Origin: Prosopocoilus inquinatus
Taxonomy: Eukaryota > Arthropoda > Insecta > Coleoptera > Lucanidae
Assembly: GCA_036172665.1 (NCBI GenBank)
Contig: CM069871.1
Coordinates: forward strand, 2,542,001 to 2,606,000
Reading direction: 5' to 3'
Length of the DNA stretch: 64,000 bases
The notes beneath the pieces were generated by a model, which did no database searches, had not been told where the DNA came from, and worked only from the letters and a program-made list of their open reading frames with translations. Shown piece by piece: positions 23,366 to 33,100 of the stretch. Each line of letters opens with the position of its first letter. The stretch's first letter is position 1. Both the position numbers and the translations under genes were made by a program.

Positions 23366-23880
23366 CTTGGAGAAGACGCTGACAGGCGTGACAGTTTTGG
23401 ATAATCAAAATCTAGTTAGTAAAGTTTGTTTTTGTACCTACCCGGAAATACCAAGGAAGGGAAAAATTAAGCAAATCGAATCGAATGGAAATAAGCATCA
23501 GGGATCTCACTGGGGGGATGAAGGAGTTTACCAAAAGGGCCGACTTTGATCGCGTCAAATTCCTTTGGAATAGTTTTGCCTTAACAGGGGTTTCGGTTAG
23601 TCATCGGAATGTTTAATTGTGGGGGGAACTTTTGCAAAAAGAAAAGATTTTTATCCGTCGCAGACGAAGACTTGCCAGGGGGGTGAACCGGTACCGAAAC
23701 CGACTAAAAACAGGCTGTTACATTCGAATTTCGCATTGACTGTTTTGGGTCGGGTAGGCTTTTCTTTATACATGCGTGTTGAGCGCATTGCGGATGGTCA
23801 CTGATAGCGCCTCCCCCGTTGTCAGGTGGTATTGCGGCGGAATGGTCCACTGTGTTTTCGACGGCAAGTAGTAATCACGT
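23366..23880. other. 5' flank of the EGF gene
   Basis: Upstream region for the minus-strand EGF gene. The sequence next to the ATG (read on the minus strand CCTGTCAGCGTCTTCTCCAAG) resembles the stretch before 14873 in the inverted pseudogene. No clear TATA box is seen. No other gene. Confidence 0.4.
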
Positions 23881-25010
23881 TTTTGAACTCATTGTGCGCT
23901 GGGTGTTATTTTTAAAGGTCGACGGACCTGTAAACCCACAGATGTGATCGAACTTCAGCCACTTCTTTGTCTCAGCAGGTTTTGGAACCGTCTGATCGGT
24001 TTTGAGGGACGACCGTTCTATTTCTGGGCTGCTATAGTTAAGTAAGTTAAGCGCCATAATGATTCTCCATTTTGTTATTCGGTTGTTTTCCACGTGCGTT
24101 TACCGCTCGCGGTCATTAATTTCACACATTTGTTGTTCCTTCTGGCAAGTAGTCCCGGGCAGATTTTTACCAGCCGATTCGATGCAGGACAATTGCGCTT
24201 CGCTTAACCCCGTGAGCATTGTTTTGTTTCATTTTTGGATTTTTTGTTAATGGTTCAGTAAACCCACCGATGTGATCGGAATTCAATCACTTCGTTGTTG
24301 CAGGTTTCGAAACCGTTTAATCGGTTTTGAGGGACGCGCGAATCTATTTCTGGTTTGCTTTACTTTAGCAAACAAAATAAGCGCCATGTTGATTCTCCAT
24401 TTTGTTACTTGGTTTTTTCCACGTGCGTTTAGCGCTCGCGGTCATTAATTTCGCACATTTTTTTTTCCTTCTGGCAAGTAGTCCCGGGCAGATTTTTACC
24501 GGCCGATTCGATGCAGGACGATTGCCGCTTCACTTAACACCGTGAGCATTGTTTTGTTTCATTTTTGGATCTTTTGTTAATGGTTCAGTAAACCCACCGA
24601 TGTGATCGATCGGATGACCACTTCGTTGTCGCAGTCCCGGCAAGTTTTGGAACCGTTTAATCGGTTTTGAGGGACGTGCGATTCTATTTATGGTTTGCCT
24701 TACTTTAGCAGGCAAAGTAAGCGCCATATTTCAAGTTTTCAAGTTTTATTTATTTATTTATTATTATTATTTAATAATATATATAATATAATACTTTTAC
24801 ATAATTATACAAGGCATATGTTTCTAAAACATGAAGACTGATATTGATTCTCCATTTTGTTACTTTGTTTTTTTCCACGTGCGTTTACCGTTTGCGATCG
24901 TTCATTTTACACATTTTCTTCCTTCTAGCAAGTAGTCCCGGGCAGATTTTTACCGGCCGATTTGGAGCAGGGTGATTGCCGCTTCGCCTAATACCGCGAG
25001 CGTTATTCTG
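23880..25010. repeat. ~330-bp tandem repeat, 3.3 copies
   Basis: GCGCCAT followed within a few bases by GATTCTCCATTTTGTTA marks units at 24051, 24381 and 24721 (spacing 330 and 340). Units share TTCCACGTGCGTTTA, CAAGTAGTCCCGGGCAGATT, a GATGCAGGACAATTGC block, TCAGTAAACCCACCGATGTG and CGGTTTTGAGGGACG. A partial unit precedes 24051. The last unit is split by an insertion at 24731-24840. Confidence 0.92.
24731..24840 (-). mobile_element. 110-bp insertion with 5-bp target duplication
   Basis: The third 330-bp repeat is interrupted: GCGCCATATT at 24721-24730 and ATATTGATTCTCC from 24841 are continuous in the other copies, and ATATT is duplicated (24726-24730 and 24841-24845). The insert begins TCAAGTTTTCAAGTTTTATT with a TTA/TTTA run. 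Read on the minus strand it ends in an (AATA)n-like tail, as expected for a 5'-truncated non-LTR retrotransposon or SINE tail. Confidence 0.75.
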
Positions 25011-26880
25011 AACTTTTAGAGACGACACCCATATTCTCCTCGTGCATTTCTCTTTGGGAAAAAAGGTCAGAACGTGCCCCTTTTCGGGCTATTGCGCCCT
25101 GGAGGGATTGAGTAAGACACTTCCATCTTTTCTTTTATCGTTGTGGGGAACGAGTTGCGTGACGTCATTCCACGGGCGTACTTCGAGCCAATGGCAGAAT
25201 CCGATGTGGGTCTACTTTATTTTTCACCGATGAATTCGGCGAAAGGGTTGTTTAGCTTGCGGTCAGGGAAGGAAAATTTATATTATAGTTGTCACATATT
25301 TTGCCGAATTTTACTAGTTTTGTAAACTGTTAAATTTTATTTGACTATGTTCACGTAAATTTTAAAGCTTTACTCCTTATTGTTTTGGCTGTTTCGCTTT
25401 TTTCTTACTTACATTTGGGCATGTGCGCTTCGCGCCTTTAATTGTCGATTTTCGTTTTCGATGATAAAAAGTTGTAAGCAACGCGAGAGTACTCACGCCG
25501 ATGAGATTTTTACGGCGATAGTTAAGATTATTCGGGTTTGCGCATATACACATTTTTTTCTATCTGTTTGCTTTAATAAAAAACAAAAAACTAATGCAAT
25601 AGAAAAGAAAGAAATGAAGAAATTGCTTGCAGTTAAAAATTTAAGTTAAAAAATTTTGATTTTCCATATCTCTTATTATTATGATTTTCAATATTGTGTT
25701 GTATGAAGCTTTTTTGATTTTAAAAAATAAGAACGTTTCAAAAATAAAATTGCGTAAACGAAAACCGACATTTTTAATTAAAAACGATCTTACAAATCGC
25801 AAAATTTATCGCAGGCAATACATCGTTATAAACGTCCGTCCAGCTGTCTTATTTAATACATATTCTTTCTTTTTCTCTCTCTGATTTGCAAACCTTAATT
25901 TCGTGTAAGGGATTTAAGGACACACGGACACTTTGCATGATTTATTACGTGCAAAATTTATTTCTCCGCGCTGTGAATAAATCCGCGTCCAAAACCGACC
26001 AAAAAGAAAAAAAAAACAGAATGTAGTAATCAAGTGGACGTGTGGATTAACTAAATGTTTATCACTCCTTGTTTTATCATTTTTATAATTCGCTGCGATT
26101 CTGGCTTTAAATTTATTTCTTTCTTTCTCGATACTTTATTCTTCTGCTTTTAGGTTTTTAAAGTTCGTGATAATTTGACTATTCTACCTTGCCTTGGTTT
26201 CTTAGAGTTGTTTAAAATTTCGTTAAGACATAAAATGGTCCCAAGGTGACGGCGGCAGGCCGCCTATATGTCGCCATTCGTCTCCTTACTCGATTTTTTG
26301 AGAAGGTTTTTGTGATTGGTCAGCTTAAATCATGTAATTTTATTTCATAAAGTTGCACACTTCTTAAAGCAGTTAACAAAAGCTGAAAGAAAATAATAAA
26401 TAAATAAATTCCGAGCTACAAGGCCCAAACCGAGAGTAAACACCGCTTCGGGTGAGTACTCTCGTGTCGGCTTACAAAAATAAACATCAATTATCAGAAA
26501 TAAATTTTTTAAAATTTTATGCGTGGAGCGCAAGGCTGAAAACCATCTCAATTTACTTTCACGCTCGGAATGAGCCAAAAATCACTATGCAATGTAAAAA
26601 TAAAACTACAAAAGCAAAAGAAAAAGGTAAAGTACAAGTGACACGACTTAGAATAAAAATAAAATGACGCGAATGACGCCACATTGTTCAACAACAGCCG
26701 AATTCGTGGCGAAACGTCCCACTTAATTTAGAATCCCTCCGGAGCGAAGTGAAATACGTGGCTGCCAACTCAAACCGGAGGCGGCACTACCTTCTAAACG
26801 AAGGCACGTGGGGGGGATGGGGGAAATTCACTTTGCTCCAGACGGGGCAAGGGTACGTACAAGGCGTCACACAGCCGGCG
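25010..26880. other. Non-coding stretch with a weak inverted pair
   Basis: No gene recognised. CGCGAGAGTACTCACGCC at about 25486-25503 is matched in inverse orientation by GGGTGAGTACTCTCGTG near 26449-26465. The flanking TTGTAAGC / GCTTACAA words also pair, so a ~1-kb non-autonomous DNA element may lie between about 25430 and 26530. From 26700 to 26880 the sequence is more G+C-rich and leads into the 143-bp satellite. Confidence 0.35.
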
Positions 26881-26899
26881 AGCAAAAAAAAAACAAGAT

Positions 26900-28898
26900 T
26901 AACTAGCCTCGCACCAGTCAGTAAGAAAAGAATTAACGAAATGTTACAATCGCTAACAATAAACGCCCGTGGAAAACAGACGAGTGCAAAATGAGTACAA
27001 GAAGAGATGGCGCACAGGAAGAGATGGCCCCTACGTTGTTTTTAACTAGTCTCGCGCCAGTCAGTAAAAAAAGAATTAACGAAATGTTACAATCGCTAAC
27101 AATAAACGCCCGTGGAAAACAGACGAGTGCAAAATGAGTACAAGAAGAGATGGCGCACAGGAAGAGATGGCCCCTACGTTGTTTTTAACTAGTCTCGCGC
27201 CAGTCAGTAAAAAAAGAATTAACGAAATGTTACAATCGCAAACAATAAACGCCCGTGGAAAACAGACGAGTGCAAAATGAGTACAAGAAGAGATGGCGCA
27301 CAGGAAGAGATGGCCCCTACGTTGTTTTTAACTAGTCTCGCGCCAGTCAGTAAAAAGAGAATTAACGAAATGTTACAATCGCTAACAATAAACGCCCGTG
27401 GAAAACAGACGAGTGCAAAATGAGTACAAGAAGAGATGGCGCACAGGAAGAGATGGCCCCTACGTTGTTTTTAACTAGTCTCGCGCCAGTCAGTAAAAAA
27501 AGAATTAACGAAATGTTACAATCGCTAACAATAAACGCCCGTGGAAAACAGACGAGTGCAAAATGAGTACAAGAAGAGATGGCGCACAGGAAGAGATGAC
27601 CCCTACATTGTTTTTAACTAGTCTCGCGCCAGTCAGTAAAAAAAGAATTAACGAAATGTTACCATCGCAAACAATAAACGCCCATGGAAAACAGAGGAGT
27701 GCAAAATGAGTACAAGAAGAGATGGCGCACAGGAAGAGATGGCCCCTACGTTGTTTTTAACTAGTCTCGCGCCAGTCAGTAAAAAAAGAATTAACGAAAT
27801 GTTACAATCGCAAACAATAAACGCCCGTGGAAAACAGACGAGTGCAAAATGAGTACAAGAAGAGATGGCGCACAGGAAGAGATGGCCCCTACGTTGTTTT
27901 TAACTAGTCTCGCGCCAGTCAGTAAAAAAAGAATTAACGAAATGTTATCATCGCAAACAATAAACGCCCGTGGAAAACAGACGAGTGCAAAATGAGTACA
28001 AGAAGAGATGGCGCACAGGAAGAGATGGCCCCTACGTTGTTTTTAACTAGTCTCGCGCCAGTCAGTAAAAAGAGAATTAACGAAATGTTACCATCGCAAA
28101 CAATAAACGCCCGTGGAAAACAGACGAGTACAAAATGAGTACAAGAAGAGATGGCGCACAGGAAGAGATGGCCCCTACGTTGTTTTTAACTAGTCTCGCG
28201 CCAGTCAGTAAAAAAAGAATTAACGAAATGTTACCATCGCAAACAATAAACGCCCGTGGAAAACAGACGAGTGCAAAATGAGTACAAGAAGAGATGGCAC
28301 ACAGAAAGAGATGGCCCCTACGTTGTTTTTAACTAGTCTCGCGCCAGTCAGTAAAAAAAGAATTAACGAAATGTTACAATCGCAAACAATAAACGCCCGT
28401 GGAAAACAGACGAGTGCAAAATGAGTACAAGAAGAGATGGCGCACAGGAAGAGATGGCCCCTACATTGTTTTTAACTAGTCTCGCGCCAGTCAGTAAAAA
28501 AAGAATTAACGAAATGTTACAGTCGCAAACAATAAACACCCGTGGAAGACAGACGAGTGCAAAATGAGTACAAGAAGAGATGGCGCACAGGAAGAGATGG
28601 CCCCTACGTTGTTTTTAACTAGTCTCGCGCCAGTCAGTAAAAAGAGAATTAACGAAATGTTACCATCGCAAACAATAAACGCCCGTGGAAAACAGACGAG
28701 TACAAAATGAGTACAAGAAGAGATGGCGCACAGGAAGAGATGGCCCCTACGTTGTTTTTAACTAGTCTCGCGCCAGTCAGTAAAAAAAGAATTAACGAAA
28801 TGTTACCATCGCAAACAATAAACGCCCGTGGAAAATAGACGAGTGCAAAACGAGTACAAGAAGAGATGGCGCACAGGAAGAGATGGCCCCTACGTTGC
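26900..28898 (+). repeat. 143-bp satellite, 14 units, each a 48-codon ORF
   Basis: The word GAGTACAAGAAGAGATGGC recurs in exact 143-bp register from 26993 to 28852 (13 intervals), and array sequence extends one partial unit to the left. Each complete unit is an open frame ATG...AAATGA of 48 codons (MSTRRDGAQEEMAPTLF..., SLAPVSKKRINEML, NARGKQTSAK). Its TGA overlaps the next unit's ATG as ATGA, so successive ORFs are chained with a one-base frame shift. Differences are few: some missense (M to T at 27598, R to H near 27688), almost no indels. The last unit has a TAG (near 28834) and ACG in place of the following ATG. The unit may derive from a transposon ORF; I recognise no family. Confidence 0.93.
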
Positions 28899-29900
28899 TT
28901 GGGAAAGAAAAGCAAGCCTGAATTTCGCCGTCGAAACATCCCGTAGTCCTACTAACAGCTGTCAGCTAACAAACAACGAAGCGAGATAATCCGCTGAAGG
29001 CGGTCGAGTCACCAATTCCAAAAATTAAACACTTTAAAAATGCCGTTCTCAAGCGTGGCGTGCAGAGAAGTCAAAGACGAGAGAAAATTCCACCACCGGC
29101 CACAGGCCACAGGCCGTGCCGTCGCGAGCAGCAACACGCAGAGCCCAAAAGCACGGCGGGAAGCCTACTCGACTGCAAAATCGATGCAAAGGAAATTAAC
29201 GTAACACTCTTGCAATATTATAGTTTAGGGCCTCTAGTTTAGGCTAGTCCGAGATTCTTAGAATTCGCTCATCTATAACCTGTGTTACACGAACGATATT
29301 TTTCTTTTAATTGATGCCATGGTGCGATTTAATTTCTTAGTATCTTTTAAGCCGGCTAGGCTTTCGTTATGTAAGTTCCCAGCTGCTTACTTTGTTTTAA
29401 AATGATTCATGTTTCTAAATTATAATTATCTTAAGTAATTTAAGCGTACGAAAAAAATTGAATTCTTGTTGCTTCAGGAATTAAAATCATTTTATTTCTT
29501 CTCGATTCTTTGTCTGTCTCTTTCTTGCGATTGGGGGTTTTCCTTCATGTCCTTATAACCTCGGCGTTCTTTTTAATTTCTGATCAAAATGAACTGACTG
29601 AAGACTTCGATGAAAATAATAGTTTTTATTTGGAAACTAAACTCCTATTTTTTATTAGTAGGCGGTGAATTCGAGGTTAGAAAAGAATACGGTCCTCCTG
29701 TTAGTCGTTTATTCTTGTTCTTTTTTTATTTTATTCAAAAAGCAAGCAGTTAGTAGTGATTGGAGTTAATTTCGAATTTTTTTGTCGCCTGTTAGTTTGT
29801 AATAAATTATAGCAATGTATAATAACTGCCTATCGATAAAAAATAGAGTGTAGTCTCGCTGCTTATCCCGAATATATTATACCACATGATAAATTGATTT
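28899..29900. other. Intergenic, nothing firm
   Basis: Just right of the satellite, GAATTTCGCCGTCGAAACATCCC (28920) resembles GAATTCGTGGCGAAACGTCCC at 26700 left of it, so the array may sit inside a larger decayed element. A 56-codon basic frame runs from ATG 29041 to a TAA near 29209. From 29250 to 29900 the sequence is AT-rich without features. Confidence 0.4.
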
Positions 29901-29909
29901 CGTTTTTAG

Positions 29910-30007
29910 GTCGTTGCAAAAATAACGTATTCAATCGTAAACTCCGTTATAAATACGAAATCTTGAGGAACCGCAAGGAGGGCAAAAATCCAGAGGCGCG
30001 CGGATTT
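29910..30007 (+). other. Possible internal exon
   Basis: 98 nt bounded by a strong acceptor (GATTTCGTTTTTAG) and a perfect donor (GTAAGT at 30008). One frame is open through all 32 codons (RCKNNVFNRKLRYKYEILRN and so on, strongly basic), starting after two bases of a split codon and ending at a codon boundary. The other two frames have stops. Partner exons are not seen and it lies just upstream of the PIERCE-like gene. It may be a 5' UTR exon of that gene, part of an unknown gene, or chance. Confidence 0.25.
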
Positions 30008-30120
30008 GTAAGTAAGCTCACGTTTTCAATATTTCCTCCTCTCCGGTGGCGCGGCGCGTTTCCATCGCATCGGTAAGTTTTATCGATACTCAAATCTAGG
30101 AAACAGCTGTCACTTAGCGC

Positions 30121-30128
30121 TATAAAAG
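30121..30128 (+). promoter_or_regulatory. TATA box of the PIERCE-like gene
   Basis: TATAAAAG lies 50 bp before the ATG at 30171. With usual spacing, transcription would start near 30150, giving a 5' UTR of about 20 nt. Position and consensus fit; no direct evidence. Confidence 0.45.
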
Positions 30129-30170
30129 TTTAATACAATGACATTATAAATCCGGATTAAATTCGAGAAG

Positions 30171-33100
30171 ATGCATTGCCCGGACTCGGAGCCTCTCCTT
30201 AAAACGTCCGACTTCTACCGCACGTGCAACCTTCCGAAAAGGTTCGAGTACCCCTGCTGGTTCCACGGTTATGGTATACAGAAGACCCCTGCACCCCATC
30301 CCTTCTATAGGACCACGTCCAGCGATTACGGACGGTAAAAGCTGCTTCATTAAGTTAATTCACAAAAATTATTTATGACACGCACGTAGCCCCGGCATTT
30401 CACTAATAAATGAACCGCACCTTGTAATATGTGCTTTAACATCACATCAACATAAGAACACTTTCTGTATGATTAATAATTTTTTTCTTTTTTGGCGTGG
30501 GTGAATCTCTTTTATTTCATTTAAAAAATATTGCAGGGCAGATAAAACTTTGGGGCTTTAAATCTGTCTCACATGAAGCCCGGGAAAGAACTTTGTATAG
30601 AAAGTGATACTGTTTCGGGGGGGTGTGTGAATATCAATAAAGCGTTGACATAAAAATTTAAAGCCATAACTCACAAGGCGTTCGGAAAAGCGACAACTTC
30701 TGAGCCATTCAAGTTCAACTTGATACAAAAAAAAAGCATCGTCCTTTCATCAGACTTGCAAGAAATTATTTTTGCAATGCCTCGCTGCCGCATTTTGCTC
30801 AAGTTGAAAACGCTTTTATTTTTTAAGTAATTGCGAAAAGCACAGCGCCATTTTTAATTGAGATGATAGTTTGAATTTGGCGCCGTAATAAACGCGCTAA
30901 ATTCAAATTTTTAATTAAGATGGTAGTTTAATTTGGCGCCGTAATAAACGCGCTAAATTCAAATTTTTTATTAAGATGATAGTTTGAATTTGGCGCCGTA
31001 ATAAACGCGCTAAATTCAAATTACTCACGCATTAAAAACGCTTTTATTTTTTAAATAATTGCGAAGAACACAGCGCCATTTTTAATTGAGATGATAGTTT
31101 GTATTTGGCGCCGTAATAAACGCGCTAAATTCAAATTTTTAATTAAGATGGTAGTTTAATTTGGCGCCGTAATAAACGCGCTAAATTCAAATTTTTTATT
31201 AAGATGATAGTTTGAATTTGGCGCCGTAATAAACGCGCTAAATTCAAATTACTCACGCATTAAAAACGCTTTTATTTTTTAAATAATTGCGAAAAGCACA
31301 GCGCCATTTTTAATTGAGATGATAGTTTGAATTTGGCGCCGTAATAAACGCGCTAAATTCAAATTTTTAATTAAGATGGTAGTTTAATTTGGCGCCGTAA
31401 TAAACGCGCTAAATTCAAATTTTTTATTAAGATGATAGTTTGAATTTGGCGCCGTAATAAACGCACTAAATTCAAATTACTCCCGCATTAAAAACGCTTT
31501 TATTTTTTAAATAATTGCGAAAAACACAGCGCCATTTTTAATTGAGATGATAGTTTGAATTTGGCGCCTTAATAAACGCGCTAAATTCAAATTACTCACG
31601 CATTAAAAACGCTTTTATTTTTTAAATAATTGCGAAAAGCACAGCGCCATTTTTAATTGAGATGATAGTTTGAATTTGGCGCCGTAATAAACGCGCTAAA
31701 TTCAAATTACTCACGCATTAAAAGATTTAGATTAAGCTTTTAAAATAAAAGACGATCGAAACCGATGCGAAAGTTTGACCCACGAGAAGAATCGAACCAA
31801 AAGAAGATCGACCTTTGAGACGGTCGAATTCTAAACAAAACATGATCGAAGTCGATACGAAAATTTTTGAGGATTTACGTGAAGCTTTTAAAACAAAAGA
31901 CGATCGAAACCGTCGCGAAGTTTGGCGAACGAAAAAATTAAGTTTGGTTCTGGTTTAGTTATTTTTATTTAAGTTTTGCTTGGGTTGTATCACGGTTGAA
32001 TAGAACTAGATTGGGTTGAGATTGGTTGAATTTCGTTTGAATTGATTTTTAATTTTTAATAATTTTCAATTTTTATTTTTCTTGCAAATTTTTTTATTTT
32101 TATTTATGTCGAATGAAGTTAAGGAGATCAGTTGGATTGGATTGGATTGACCTTGACGCCAGTCGAACTTCACTTTAATCGATTTCTAATTTCTTGAAAA
32201 TTTAAACTTTTAATTTTTCTTGTAAGTTTTAATCTTTTACTTGTGCTTATGAAGTTAAGTTGATGTCAGTTGAATTGGATTGTCCTGGGATTTGTTGAAC
32301 TTGTCTTTAATCTAAATTCAAATTATCATCTCAATTAAAAATGGCGCTGTATTTTTCGCAATTATTTAAAAATAAAGGCGTTTCTAATGCGTGAGTAATT
32401 GGAATTTGGCGCTGTAATAAACGCGGTAAATTCAAATTACTCACGTATTAAAAACGCTTTTATTTTTTAAATAATTGCGAAAAACACAGCGCCATTTTTA
32501 ATTGAGATGATAGTTTGAATTTGGCGCCGTAATAAACGCGGTAAATTCAAATTACTCACGCATTAAAAGATTTAGATTAAGCTTTTAAAATAAAAGACGA
32601 TCGAAACCGATGCGAAAGTTTGACCCACGAGAAGAATCGAAACAAAAGAAGATCGACCCTTGAGACGGTCGAATTCTAAACAAAACATAATCGAAGTCGA
32701 TACGAAAATTTTTGAGGATTTAGGTAAAGCTTTTAAAACAGAAGACGATCGAAACCGTCGCGAAGTTTGACGAACGAAAAAATTAAGTTTGGTTCTGGTT
32801 TAGTTATTTTTATTTAAGTTTTGCTTGGGTTGAATCACGGTTGAATAGAACTAGGTTGGATTGAGATTGATTGAATTTCATTTTTAATTTTTAATAATTT
32901 TCAATTTTTATTTTTCTTGCAAATTTTTTTATTTTTATTTATGTTGAATGAAGTTAGGGAGATCGGTTGAATTGGATTGGATTGACCTTGACGTCAGTTA
33001 ATCGATTTCTAATTTCTTAAAAATTTAAACTTTTAATTTTTCTTGTAATTTTTAATCTTTTACTTGTGCTAATGAAGTTAAGTTGATGTCAGTTGAATTG

